From assembly GCF_009184865.1 (NCBI RefSeq), contig NZ_CP045096.1, forward strand, positions 9,858,001 to 9,922,000: 64,000 nt of DNA, in the 5' to 3' direction. A model generated the notes under the pieces. The model was not told the origin of the DNA and did no database searches. It saw nothing but the letters and a program-made list of their open reading frames with translations. Both the position numbers and the translations under genes were made by a program. The stretch comes from Streptomyces phaeolivaceus. GTDB taxonomy: Bacteria; Actinomycetota; Actinomycetes; Streptomycetales; Streptomycetaceae. Of the stretch, positions 16,390 through 26,609 are shown in pieces (the stretch's first letter is position 1; each line of letters begins with the position of its first letter).

Positions 16390-17693
16390 CGACAGCGAGG
16401 ACGACAGAGCCCCGCACCGCCCCCGGCGACCCCGACCCCGCCCGTGGCCCGGACGTCGCCGCCGCGCCGCGCGCCTCCTGGCCGCGCGCCGCCGTGACCC
16501 GGGCCGTCGCCGTGACCCGGGCCGTCGTACGCCGCGCCCTGCGCGAGCAGCCCCTGCGCGCCCGGTTCGCCGGCGCGGACCCCATCGGCGGGGGCGGGCC
16601 ACTGCTGGAGGTGCGCGATCCGAACAGCTTCCACGCGCGCGTGGGCACCCACGGCCTGGTCGGCTTCGGGGAGTCCTACATGGCCGGCGAATGGGACGCC
16701 CCCGACCTGGTCGCCGTCCTCACCGCGCTCGCCGCGCACACCGCCGAACTGGTGCCCGCGCCCCTGCAACGGCTGCGCGGTCTGTGGGCGCCGCGCCGGC
16801 CGGACGAGCAGCGCAACACCCCCGACGGCTCCCGGGCCAACATCAGCCACCACTACGACCTGTCCAACGACCTGTTCGCCCTGTTCCTCGACGACACCCT
16901 CACCTACTCCTCGGCCCTCTTCCGGGGCTTCCCCGCGAGCTGGGACCTGCTCGTCGCCGCCCAGCACCGCAAGATCGACCGGCTGCTCGACCTCGCCGAC
17001 GTCGGCGAGGGCACCCGGCTGCTGGAGATCGGCACCGGCTGGGGCGAACTGGCCCTGCGGGCCGCCGCGCGAGGCGCCCACGTCACCTCGCTCACCCTCT
17101 CCCGCGAACAGCGGGACCTGGCCCGGGAACGGGTGCGCGCGGCGGGACTCGACGCGCGGGTCTCCGTCGAACTGTGCGACTACCGCGAGGCGGGCGGCGA
17201 GTACGACGCCGTGGTCAGCGTCGAGATGATCGAGGCGGTCGGCGCCGAGTACTGGCCGGTGTACTTCCGCGCCCTGGACGACCGGCTGGCACCCGGCGGC
17301 CGGGCCGCGCTCCAGGCCATCACCATGCCGCACGACCGCATGCCCGCCTCCCGGGGCACCTACACCTGGATCCACAAGTACGTCCTCCCCGGCGGCCAGA
17401 TCCCCTCCACCCAGGCGATCGAGGAGACCGCCCGGGACCACACCCGGCTCGGCCTGACCCGCCGTGACGGCTTCGGCCCGCACTACGCCGAGACACTGCG
17501 GCTGTGGCGGGAGCGGTTCACCGCACACGCCGAGGACGTCGACGCGCTCGGCTTCGACGACACCTTCCGCCGTCTGTGGACCTTCTGCCTGGCCTACTCC
17601 GAGGCCGGTTTCCGCTCCGGCTATCTCGACGTCCAGCAGTACCTGTTCACCAAGGAGCACCGGCGGTCCGACGAGGGGCTGGAGCGGCCGTGA
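16386..17693 (+). CDS. Cyclopropane-fatty-acyl-phospholipid-synthase-like methyltransferase (UfaA1 type)
   Basis: The protein has 435 residues. A variable N-terminal region (1-60) and a lipid-facing domain (GLVGFGESYMAGEWDAPDLV) precede the SAM fold: ISHHYDLSNDLFALFLDDTL, LLEIGTGWGELAL near residues 213-225, SVEMIEAVG and YTWIHKYVLPGGQIPS. These are all CFA/mycolic-acid-cyclopropane-synthase motifs. It methylates a double bond in a membrane phospholipid acyl chain. It is coupled to the DUF1365 gene (ATGA) and to the DUF1295 gene (GTGA). The gene order matches Rv0448c-Rv0447c-Rv0446c next to sigK in Mycobacterium, where the CFA member is UfaA1. Confidence 0.9.
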   Translation: MTTARTTEPRTAPGDPDPARGPDVAAAPRASWPRAAVTRAVAVTRAVVRRALREQPLRARFAGADPIGGGGPLLEVRDPNSFHARVGTHGLVGFGESYMAGEWDAPDLVAVLTALAAHTAELVPAPLQRLRGLWAPRRPDEQRNTPDGSRANISHHYDLSNDLFALFLDDTLTYSSALFRGFPASWDLLVAAQHRKIDRLLDLADVGEGTRLLEIGTGWGELALRAAARGAHVTSLTLSREQRDLARERVRAAGLDARVSVELCDYREAGGEYDAVVSVEMIEAVGAEYWPVYFRALDDRLAPGGRAALQAITMPHDRMPASRGTYTWIHKYVLPGGQIPSTQAIEETARDHTRLGLTRRDGFGPHYAETLRLWRERFTAHAEDVDALGFDDTFRRLWTFCLAYSEAGFRSGYLDVQQYLFTKEHRRSDEGLERP

Positions 17694-18502
17694 ACGGGTT
17701 CGACTGGAGCGCGTTCGCCGCCAACCTCGGCTGGGCCGCCGGCGCGGCGCTCACCGTCATGCTCGGCGCCTTCGCCCTCGCGCTGCGCCTCGGCGTGCAC
17801 CGGATCGTCGATGTCGCCTGGGGGGGCGCCGTCGCCGCCGTCGCCGCCGTGACCTTCGCCGTGTCCGCCGGGCACGGCGATCCGGCGCGGCGGCTGCCGG
17901 TGACCGTCCTGACCGTGGTGTGGGCGCTGCGGCTGGCCGTGCACATCGCCCGCCGCGGCCGGGGGCACGGCGAGGACCCGCGCTACGAGGCGCTGCTGGG
18001 CAAGTCCCGGGCCACCACTCCGGGCGGGCGGAACCTGTACGCCCTGCGCATGGTCTATCTGCTCCAGGGCGCGCTGGTCTGGCTGGTGTCCCTGCCCGTC
18101 CAGGCGGCGCGGTACGTGTCCGGCCCGCCGTCCTTCCTCGCCTGGATCGGTGTCGCGCTGCGGGCGGTGGGCATCGGCTTCGAGGCGGTCGGGGACGCCC
18201 AGCTCGCCCGCTTCAAGGCCGACCCCGCCAACCGGGGCCGGATCATGGACCGGGGCCTGTGGTCCTGGACCCGGCACCCCAACTGCTTCGGGGACTTCTG
18301 CGCGTGGTGGGGTCTGTTCCTGCTGGCCTGCGACGCGCCGGAGGCGGCGGCCGTGTCCTTCGTGTCGCCGCTGGTGATGAGCCTGCTGCTGGTGCGGGGG
18401 AGCGGAAAGCGGCTGCTGGAACGGCATATGACGGGCCGTCCCGGCTATGCCGAGTACGTCGCGCGCACCAGCGGATTCTTCCCCCGCCCGCCGCGTCGAT
18501 GA
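17690..18502 (+). CDS. DUF1295 membrane protein (steroid-5-alpha-reductase-like fold)
   Basis: The protein has 270 residues and six or so hydrophobic segments (for example ALTVMLGAFALALRLGV and PLVMSLLLVRG). The C-terminal block carries NRGRIMDRGLWSWTRHPNCF then GDFCAWWGLFLL, the pattern of DUF1295 and related ICMT/steroid-reductase-fold enzymes, which may bind NADPH. Its GTG start overlaps the preceding stop (GTGA, 17690-17693). It is the homologue of Rv0446c and the third gene of the lipid operon. Reduction of a methylenated acyl chain after the CFA step is plausible but inferred. Confidence 0.85.
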   Translation: MNGFDWSAFAANLGWAAGAALTVMLGAFALALRLGVHRIVDVAWGGAVAAVAAVTFAVSAGHGDPARRLPVTVLTVVWALRLAVHIARRGRGHGEDPRYEALLGKSRATTPGGRNLYALRMVYLLQGALVWLVSLPVQAARYVSGPPSFLAWIGVALRAVGIGFEAVGDAQLARFKADPANRGRIMDRGLWSWTRHPNCFGDFCAWWGLFLLACDAPEAAAVSFVSPLVMSLLLVRGSGKRLLERHMTGRPGYAEYVARTSGFFPRPPRR

Positions 18503-18555
18503 GAAGGTGCCGACCGTAGTGACCACGAAGGCAGACGAAGGCAGGAGTACCCGCC

Positions 18556-19296
18556 GTGCCCCCTCAGGACGAGACAGGGACCGAGATCGAGACCGGGCTG
18601 CCGTCCGCGCCCGGAGACGCGCCCGCGCTCGTGCCACGGCTCCTTCCGGCGCGGCCCCGGGCGGCGGTGCTGATCCTGCACGGCGGACGGGAGTTCGGCC
18701 ACCGCCCTTCCCGGCCATGGCACCTCGCCGCACTGCGCATGCACCCGTTCCTGTGGTCGCTGGCCGCCGAACTGCGCGGCCAGGACGTCCTGCTGGCCCG
18801 CGTGCGCTACCGCCTCCAGGGCTGGAACGGCCCCCACGCCGACCCCGTACCGGACACCCACCGGGCGCTGAGCCGGGTCGCCGAACTCGCCGGCCCGGTG
18901 CCCACCGTGCTGGTCGGCCACTCCATGGGCGGCCGGGCCGCACTGCGCGCCGCCGCGCACCCGGGCGTGAGCGCGGTACTGGCCCTGGCGCCGTGGTGCC
19001 CGCCGGGCGAGCCGGTGGAGCAGCTGGCCGGCCGCCGACTCGTCGTCCTGCACGGCGAACGGGACCACGTCACCTCGCCCGGGGACTCGGCGGCCTATGT
19101 GCGCCGGGCGCGGGACACGGCGACACACGCGGGCATGGCCCTCGTCGGCGGCGGTGACCATGCCATGCTGCGCCGCCACACCCTCTGGCACCGCACCGCC
19201 ACGGCCGCCGTCGCCCACCTCCTCGACCCCGACTCCATCCCCGACCCGCTCCCCGCCGAGTCCTACCGGGCCACGGACGGCTTCCCCGTGCTCTGA
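18556..19296 (+). CDS. Alpha/beta hydrolase (dienelactone-hydrolase-like)
   Basis: The protein has 246 residues. The nucleophile elbow is VLVGHSMGGRAALRAAA with Ser123, ILHGGREFG supplies the oxyanion region, LVVLHGERDHVTSP the acid and GGGDHAML the His. The start is ATG 18556 after AGGAG. It lies 54 bases after DUF1295 and may be the last gene of that operon. It runs convergently into the truncated anti-sigma gene and ends exactly where that gene's homology stops, which suggests a deletion joint at about 19297. The substrate is unknown. Confidence 0.85.
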   Translation: MPPQDETGTEIETGLPSAPGDAPALVPRLLPARPRAAVLILHGGREFGHRPSRPWHLAALRMHPFLWSLAAELRGQDVLLARVRYRLQGWNGPHADPVPDTHRALSRVAELAGPVPTVLVGHSMGGRAALRAAAHPGVSAVLALAPWCPPGEPVEQLAGRRLVVLHGERDHVTSPGDSAAYVRRARDTATHAGMALVGGGDHAMLRRHTLWHRTATAAVAHLLDPDSIPDPLPAESYRATDGFPVL

Positions 19297-19470
19297 ACGC
19301 TCCGCTGGCCGGGCCGCCGCCTCGGTCAGCTCGGCCAGCTCGCGCCGGCAGGCGGCACAGGTGTCCAGGTGCCGTTCGAAGACGGCCTCCTCGTCCGGGG
19401 GCAGGGCGTGCAGGGCGTAGGCGCCGACGGCCTGGTGCGGGTCCGGGTGCGGTTCCTCGTCGGGTGTCAT
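19297..19470 (-). pseudogene. RskA-like anti-sigma factor, truncated after the zinc-binding motif
   Basis: The ATG at 19470 overlaps the sigma factor stop (ATGA), the usual coupling for sigma/anti-sigma pairs. The first 45 or so residues are typical of a zinc-binding anti-sigma domain: HQAVGAYALHALPPDEEAVF then HLDTCAACRRELAELT (H-x3-C-x2-C). After about residue 58 the frame reads antisense through the alpha/beta hydrolase gene and remains open by base composition down to 18445. The transmembrane helix and extracytoplasmic RskA domain, expected for a protein of roughly 250 residues, are missing. Sensing across the membrane should be lost, although the zinc-binding part could still bind the sigma factor. 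Confidence 0.72.
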
Positions 19471-20081
19471 GACCGGGCCCCCAGACAGTCGCGCAACAGA
19501 CGCGGTCCGGTGCGCATCCGGGACTTGACGGTTCCGGCCGGCGCGGACAGGGTGGCCGCCACCTCGACATAGGTCTGGCCCCGGTAGTAGGCCAGGGTGA
19601 GGGGGATCCGGTACAGACGGGCGAGCTGGTCCAGGCACTCCTGGGCGCGCCGGCGTTCGTCGTCGTCCTCGACGGTCTCGGCCACCTCGTCGTGCTCCCG
19701 GCCCGCGATCACGGCGCCCGCGCGCAGCTCACGTTGTGTCGCCGCCTGCGCGTGACGGACCCGGTCCACCGCCCGCCGATGCGCGAGGGTGAGCACCCAT
19801 CCCTTGGCGCTGCCGCGTCCGGGACGGTAGCGGTCCGCCGTGCGCCGGACCTCCACCATCACGTCCTGGGTGACCTCCTCGGCCTGTGCCGGGTCGTGCA
19901 GGATGCGGCAGGCCAGCCCCATGACCGGACGCGCGAGTGCCTCGTACACGCCGGTGAAGGCGTTCTTGTCGCCGTCCGCGCCCCTGGCCAGCGACGTCTC
20001 GACGCTCGTGGAGTCCTGCGCGGCAGGGGGATCGGGTTCTTCCTCATGGGCCTCATGGGCCTCATGGGCCGTGCCGGTCAT
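19467..20081 (-). CDS. ECF RNA polymerase sigma factor (SigK/ECF19-like)
   Basis: The protein has 204 residues. Region 2 is FTGVYEALARPVMGLACRIL through DPAQAEEVTQDVMVEVRRTA, and region 4 is RIPLTLAYYRGQTYVEVAAT through APAGTVKSRMRTGPRLLRD. It is close in architecture to SigK-type (ECF19) factors. The ATG at 20081 is chosen because GAGAGA precedes it and region 2 begins at the normal distance. The N terminus carries a short His-Glu-Ala repeat (HEAHEAHEE) made by a 9-bp DNA repeat. Its anti-sigma partner directly downstream is truncated, so the sigma factor may be poorly restrained. Confidence 0.87.
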   Translation of the reverse strand: MTGTAHEAHEAHEEEPDPPAAQDSTSVETSLARGADGDKNAFTGVYEALARPVMGLACRILHDPAQAEEVTQDVMVEVRRTADRYRPGRGSAKGWVLTLAHRRAVDRVRHAQAATQRELRAGAVIAGREHDEVAETVEDDDERRRAQECLDQLARLYRIPLTLAYYRGQTYVEVAATLSAPAGTVKSRMRTGPRLLRDCLGARS

Positions 20082-20175
20082 CTCTCTCACGTTCCGTCGA
20101 CGTGCCTGTCCCCGAGCGATCCTGTGCCCCGGCGGACCGGCCCGCAGCCCGGAGGCGTCATCCGGCTCAGCGCGC

Positions 20176-20643
20176 TCACTCCAGGCGGCCACGGGGTGCC
20201 CCGTCACCGAGGTCGAGCGCCGCGTGCACGGTTTTGCCCCACGGGGCCGGTACGACACCGACCCGGACCCCCATGCCGCGTAGCAGGGCCGGACCGCGCC
20301 CGCCGTGCTCGTCCGCGGCGGAGTCCGCGCACAGCAGGGGTGGCCGGGCGCTGGTGTCGGCGACGGCGATGCCGAGGGTGGTGCCGTGCGCGGTCGGGGT
20401 CAGGGTGAGCGTGAGGGTGCAGGGCCCCGACGTGTGGCGGACGGTGTTGGCGACCAGCTCGGAGACGGCGAGCACCGCCTCGGCCGCGGCACCCGGTGGC
20501 ACGCCCCGGACGGCGAGCCACCGGGCCGTGATCCCGCGCGCCACGGCGGGCGCGTGACGGCTGCGGGCCAGGGGGACTCGACGGCTGGTGGAGCTGCGAG
20601 TGGTGGAAGTGCGAGTGACGGGTGATGTGACGATGGTGGTCAT
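20176..20643 (-). CDS. HATPase-domain ATP-binding protein (RsbW/SpoIIAB-like)
   Basis: The protein has 155 residues. The GHKL ATPase fold shows the N box SELVANTVRHT (residues 65-75), the G1 region IAVADTSARPPLL and the G2-like GRGPALLRGMGVRVG. Such single-domain proteins act as anti-sigma factor serine kinases in Streptomyces. It is the only gene of its unit, 95 bases upstream of the ECF gene on the same strand. The two need not be functionally linked because RsbW-like kinases act on SigB-type factors, not ECF factors. Confidence 0.85.
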   Translation of the reverse strand: MTTIVTSPVTRTSTTRSSTSRRVPLARSRHAPAVARGITARWLAVRGVPPGAAAEAVLAVSELVANTVRHTSGPCTLTLTLTPTAHGTTLGIAVADTSARPPLLCADSAADEHGGRGPALLRGMGVRVGVVPAPWGKTVHAALDLGDGAPRGRLE

Positions 20644-20838
20644 GACCGCTCCCGGACGGTGCGGAGTGATGCGGCTGTGTCAGGGATTCGAAACCACCGG
20701 GGCCATGGATGAATCCTTCCGAAATGTGCTTCTTCTCCGACCTGTTGAGATTCTTCCGTCCAGGAGTCATACGCGGCGTCCCGGGTCTCGAATCCCCTAC
20801 GTCATGTGTTTCGAGCTCGGAAGACGAGGTGAGCCTCC
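20644..20838. promoter_or_regulatory. Divergent intergenic region
   Basis: This 195-base region lies between the HATPase gene (starts 20643, minus) and a small secreted protein gene (starts 20839, plus). It is relatively AT-rich, including TTCCGAAATGTGCTTCTTC. It contains GGGATTCGA and, about 100 bases later, its inverse TCGAATCCC. No clear -35/-10 assignment is possible. Confidence 0.45.
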
Positions 20839-21054
20839 ATGGCCGCATCCATACGAGTCCGTCGTCTGGTGGTCGGTGCCACCGCCACCGGACTGCTGGC
20901 CGGCGGCGCCGCGCTGGGCCTTACCGGCCCGGCCGCCGCGACACCGGCCGTGGCCACGGTCACGGCGGGGGACCACCACGACCGGTGCGACTGGAAGAAG
21001 GGGCACTGGGCCAAGAAGCGGGTCAAGGGCCACCGGGACTGCCACCACAGGTGA
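20839..21054 (+). CDS. Small secreted basic protein
   Basis: The protein has 71 residues. A Sec signal peptide is clear: MAASIRVRRLVVGATATGLL, then hydrophobic Gly/Ala residues and a probable cleavage site at GPAAA-TPA near residue 34. The mature part of about 37 residues is rich in His, Lys and Asp (HHDRCDWKKGHWAKKR, ending DCHHR) with two cysteines that could form a disulfide. The clustered histidines suggest metal binding, but the function is unknown. The ATG has GAGGTGAG upstream. The gene ends just before a strong bidirectional terminator. Confidence 0.75.
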   Translation: MAASIRVRRLVVGATATGLLAGGAALGLTGPAAATPAVATVTAGDHHDRCDWKKGHWAKKRVKGHRDCHHR

Positions 21055-21076
21055 TCCCGGACAGAACGGCGTGTCC

Positions 21077-21114
21077 CTCGGGGCCGCCGCCCGTCGCCGG
21101 GCGGCGGCCCCGAG
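21077..21114. terminator. Bidirectional hairpin terminator at the left cluster boundary
   Basis: The arms CTCGGGGCCGCCGCCCG (21077-21093) and CGGGCGGCGGCCCCGAG (21098-21114) are perfectly complementary over 17 bp around the loop TCGC. It lies between convergent genes ending at 21054 (plus) and 21120 (minus), so it can terminate both. No U tract follows, as is usual in Streptomyces. Confidence 0.88.
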
Positions 21115-21119
21115 GCGTA

Positions 21120-23765
<2,646 letters not shown>

Positions 23766-23811
23766 GGGGGGTACTCCTTGTCGTTCAGGGTGGCGGACGG
23801 TGTACGTGTGC

Positions 23812-24636
23812 TCAGCGGGCGCTGAACCCGCCGTCCACGGTCAGGACCGAACCGGTGATCTGCCGGGACTCGTCCGAGGCGAGGAAGACCACCGCCGACG
23901 CGACGTCCTCGGGCTCGATCAGCGCGTTCATCGGCTGTGCCTCGACGAAGGTCTTCTCGTGCTCGTCCACCGGTACGTCGAGCGCCCTGGCGATCTCGGC
24001 CAGCATGCGGCCCTCGGCCCGCGCGTCGTCGCGTACCGAGCCGGGGCAGACCGCGTTCACCCGCACCTTCGTGGGCGCGTAGTCGAGCGCGGCGGCCTTG
24101 GTCAGTCCGACGACGGCGTGCTTGGCGGCGACGTACCCGGCGAAGTGCCGATAGCCGACGAGCCCGGCGGTGGAGGCGATGTTGACGATGCTGCCGGACC
24201 GCCGGGCGCTCATCGCCTTGCCGACCTCGCGGATCACCCGCCAGGCCCCGGAGAGGTCCACGTCGATCATCAGGGACCACTCCTCCTCGCCGATCTCGTG
24301 CACCGGCTTGCCCGAGGGGGCCGCGATGCCCGCGTTGTTGACGGCGACATCGATCCGGCCGAACCGGTCCTCGGCCCGGGTCACCGCCTCCCGTACGGCA
24401 CGCAGGTCACGGATGTCGGCGACCGTGGTGAGGACGGCCGCGCCCGCCTCCCGGCACAGCGCGGCGGTGTGTTCCAACTGCCCCGGGGTGCCCAGCGGAT
24501 AGGGCACCCCGGGCAGGTCGGCGCAGAGGTCCAGCAGGGTCAGATCGGCGCCCTCGGCGGCACAGGCGAACGCGGTGGCCCTGCCGAGGCCGCGGGCGGC
24601 GCCGGTGACGAGGACGGACTTGCCGTGCAGACGCAT
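23812..24636 (-). CDS. SDR family oxidoreductase (mycofactocin-coupled-type)
   Basis: The protein has 274 residues. The cofactor motif is VLVTGAARGLGRATAFACAA (residues 8-27); NNAG and the catalytic YVAAKHAVVG (Tyr-x3-Lys) are intact. After beta-2 there is an insertion (LLDLCADLPGVPYPLGTPGQ) characteristic of SDRs often paired with mycofactocin, which hold a non-exchangeable NAD. It is encoded between the Thr-activating NRPS and the thioesterase in one operon. It may therefore oxidise a hydroxyl on the carrier-bound amino acid or on the finished peptide. The exact step is unknown. Confidence 0.85.
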   Translation of the reverse strand: MRLHGKSVLVTGAARGLGRATAFACAAEGADLTLLDLCADLPGVPYPLGTPGQLEHTAALCREAGAAVLTTVADIRDLRAVREAVTRAEDRFGRIDVAVNNAGIAAPSGKPVHEIGEEEWSLMIDVDLSGAWRVIREVGKAMSARRSGSIVNIASTAGLVGYRHFAGYVAAKHAVVGLTKAAALDYAPTKVRVNAVCPGSVRDDARAEGRMLAEIARALDVPVDEHEKTFVEAQPMNALIEPEDVASAVVFLASDESRQITGSVLTVDGGFSAR

Positions 24637-24697
24637 CGGGAACTCCTTGCAGAATCAAGCGAGTCGGGGGAAGGGAGGCGGGTGACGGCGGGCTGTG

Positions 24698-25408
24698 CTA
24701 CAGGACCGTCGAGACGATCAGCCGGACCAGCGCGGGCGCGGCGTCGGTGAGGTACATGTGGCCGCCGGGGACCTCGACGTGCTCGAAGTCCCGGCCCGCG
24801 ACCTTGCTCCAGAACTCGGCGTCGTCGTAGCCGACGAGATCGTCGTCCTCGCCGCGGACGACCGTGAGCGGGGCGTCCAGCGGGAGGCCGGTGGAGGGCG
24901 CGTAGTTCTCGTGCATCTCGACGTCCGCGCGCAGGGCGGGCAGGATCATCTCGCGCATCTCCGGGTCGTCCAGCGCGGGATGGTGATAGCCCGCGAACTC
25001 GCCTACCTGGGCGAGGAATTGCTTGTCGGACAGACCGGTGGCCCGCCGCTCGCGCCCGCGCGCCGGTTCCGGTGATCCGCTCACGAACAGGTGGACCAGC
25101 TCGACGCCGGGCTCGGCGATCAGCCGGTGAGCGAGTTCGTAGGCGAGCACCGCGCCGAGGCTGTGCCCGAACAGGGCCACCCTGGCCCCGTCGTCGCCGA
25201 GCCGCTCCCGCAACTCGGACAGGAGACCGTCGACGGCCTGGTGCGCGTCCCGGTAGGGCTCCTCGTCGATCAGCCGTTCACGGCCCGGCAGTTGCAGGGG
25301 CACGATCTCCACCGCGTCCCCGGCCAGGGCCGTCCAGGGCCGGTAGAAGGAGGCGCCCGCCCCGGCGTACGGCAGGCAGATCAGCTTGGTCGTGTCATGC
25401 GTGGTCAC
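24698..25408 (-). CDS. Type II thioesterase (NRPS-associated)
   Basis: The protein has 236 residues. LICLPYAGAGASFYRPW is the typical TEII N terminus, GHSLGAVLAYELAHR contains the nucleophilic Ser, and GGHMYLTD near the C terminus the catalytic His. TEIIs hydrolyse misprimed or stalled acyl groups from carrier proteins. The GTG at 25408 overlaps the upstream oxidoreductase stop by 14 bases; a farther ATG at 25444 would create a 50-base overlap. As the stand-alone Thr A-T protein lies in the same operon, a second role moving Thr between carriers is conceivable, but shuttles of the SyrC/CmaE type are reported to use Cys whereas this one has Ser. Confidence 0.87.
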   Translation of the reverse strand: MTTHDTTKLICLPYAGAGASFYRPWTALAGDAVEIVPLQLPGRERLIDEEPYRDAHQAVDGLLSELRERLGDDGARVALFGHSLGAVLAYELAHRLIAEPGVELVHLFVSGSPEPARGRERRATGLSDKQFLAQVGEFAGYHHPALDDPEMREMILPALRADVEMHENYAPSTGLPLDAPLTVVRGEDDDLVGYDDAEFWSKVAGRDFEHVEVPGGHMYLTDAAPALVRLIVSTVL

Positions 25409-26570
25409 GGGTACGGGTCTCTCCTTGTGAGTGGCGTGCTTCATGTGTGCCTTGTGAGCGGGGAGTTGTGGAGCGGGGACTTCCGGGGCGAGGTTCGGAC
25501 GTGAGCAGTCCGGCGAGTTCCGCCGCCTCGACGGCGACGCGCAGCGCGTCGGCGGCGCGGTCCGGGCCGGGCAGGCCCGGACCCACCGGCATCAGGTTGA
25601 GCGTGCTGACACCGGCCTCGGCGAACGCCGTCATCCGTTCGGCGATGCGCTCCCGGGGCCCGAGCAGCGAGGTGGCGTCGAGGAACGCGAGCGGTACGGC
25701 GGCCATGGCGCCGGGGTAGTCGCCGGCGAGGAACCTCTCCTGGACGGCACGGGCCTCGGTGCCGAACCCCATGCGCTCGGCGAGCCGGGTGTAGTGGTTG
25801 TCCTCCCGTCCGCCCATGCCGCCGAGGTAGAGCGCGGCGTACCCGCGTACCCGGCGGGCGCAGGTCCGCCAGTCGGCGCCGGTGACCAGGGGGACCCCGG
25901 GGGCGATGTCGAACCCGTCGAGGGTGCGCCCCGACTTGGCGAGGCCGGCCTTGAGGGGCCGTAGCTGCTGGGCGGCGTGGTCGGGGGAGAAGAACACGGG
26001 GAGCCAGCCGTCGGCGATCTCCCCGGCCAGCTCCAGGTTCTTCGGGCCCAGGGCGGCCAGATAGACGGGGATCCGCTCGCGGGGCGGCCGGATGGTCAGG
26101 GCGAGGGCCTTGCCGGGGCCGTCCGGCAGGGGGAGCGTGAAGTGGCGGCCTTCGTGGGCGAGGGGTTCCCGGCGCAGCGCGCGGCGCACGAGGCCGACGT
26201 ATTCGCGGGTACGGCCCAGCGGCGAGGCGAACCTGACGCCGTGCCAGCCCTCCGAGACCTGGGGGCCGGAGACTCCGAGGCCGAGCCTGAGCCGTCCGCC
26301 GGAGAGGGTGTCGAGGGTGGCGGCGGTCATCGCCGTCATCGCGGGCGAGCGGGCGGGGATCTGCAGGACCGCGCTGCCGACGTCGATGCGGGAGGTGCGG
26401 GCGGCGATCCATGACATGACGGTGACGGCGTCGGATCCGTAGGCCTCCGAGACCCACACCGCCGAGTAGCCGAGGTCTTCGGCGAGGGTGGCGAGCGGGA
26501 GGTTGGAGGCGTCGTTGCCGCCGACCCAGTAGCCGAGGTTGAGGCCGAGACGCAGGGTGGGCACGGGCAT
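25395..26570 (-). CDS. LLM-class (F420-type) oxidoreductase
   Basis: The protein has 391 residues with the luciferase-like TIM barrel: LRLGLNLGYWVGGNDASNLP, DLGYSAVWVSEAYGSDAVTV, GSAVLQIPARSPAMTAMTAA and GRLRLGLGVSGPQVSEGWHG. This pattern is typical of actinobacterial F420-dependent LLM oxidoreductases. ATG 26570 has AGGAG six bases upstream. It lies between the ABC permease and the thioesterase, so it is a tailoring enzyme of the peptide pathway, for example reducing a double bond or imine. The C-terminal 25 residues are low in hydrophobics and overlap the next gene. Confidence 0.86.
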   Translation of the reverse strand: MPVPTLRLGLNLGYWVGGNDASNLPLATLAEDLGYSAVWVSEAYGSDAVTVMSWIAARTSRIDVGSAVLQIPARSPAMTAMTAATLDTLSGGRLRLGLGVSGPQVSEGWHGVRFASPLGRTREYVGLVRRALRREPLAHEGRHFTLPLPDGPGKALALTIRPPRERIPVYLAALGPKNLELAGEIADGWLPVFFSPDHAAQQLRPLKAGLAKSGRTLDGFDIAPGVPLVTGADWRTCARRVRGYAALYLGGMGGREDNHYTRLAERMGFGTEARAVQERFLAGDYPGAMAAVPLAFLDATSLLGPRERIAERMTAFAEAGVSTLNLMPVGPGLPGPDRAADALRVAVEAAELAGLLTSEPRPGSPRSTTPRSQGTHEARHSQGETRTRDHA

Positions 26571-26609
26571 GGGGGACTCCTCTGGGGGCGTACGGTCGCG
26601 GGGGTGCGG

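Noticed and set aside
18445..19296. Continuation of the anti-sigma reading frame to 18445 as a full-length 340-residue protein.
   Set aside because: The sequence beyond 19296 is the antisense of the alpha/beta hydrolase gene, has no membrane helix and is open only because of high GC content.
20680..20805. Possible tRNA, from GGGATTCGA and TCGAATCCC resembling T-arm sequences.
   Set aside because: The two elements are about 100 bases apart in inverse orientation, no 7-bp acceptor stem or anticodon arm can be drawn, and there is no CCA end.
24698..25408. Thioesterase as a SyrC/CmaE-type aminoacyl shuttle.
   Set aside because: It has a standard GHSLG serine elbow and a normal TEII sequence; the known shuttles use cysteine. 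I left it as a type II thioesterase, with shuttle activity only as a test within the first finding.
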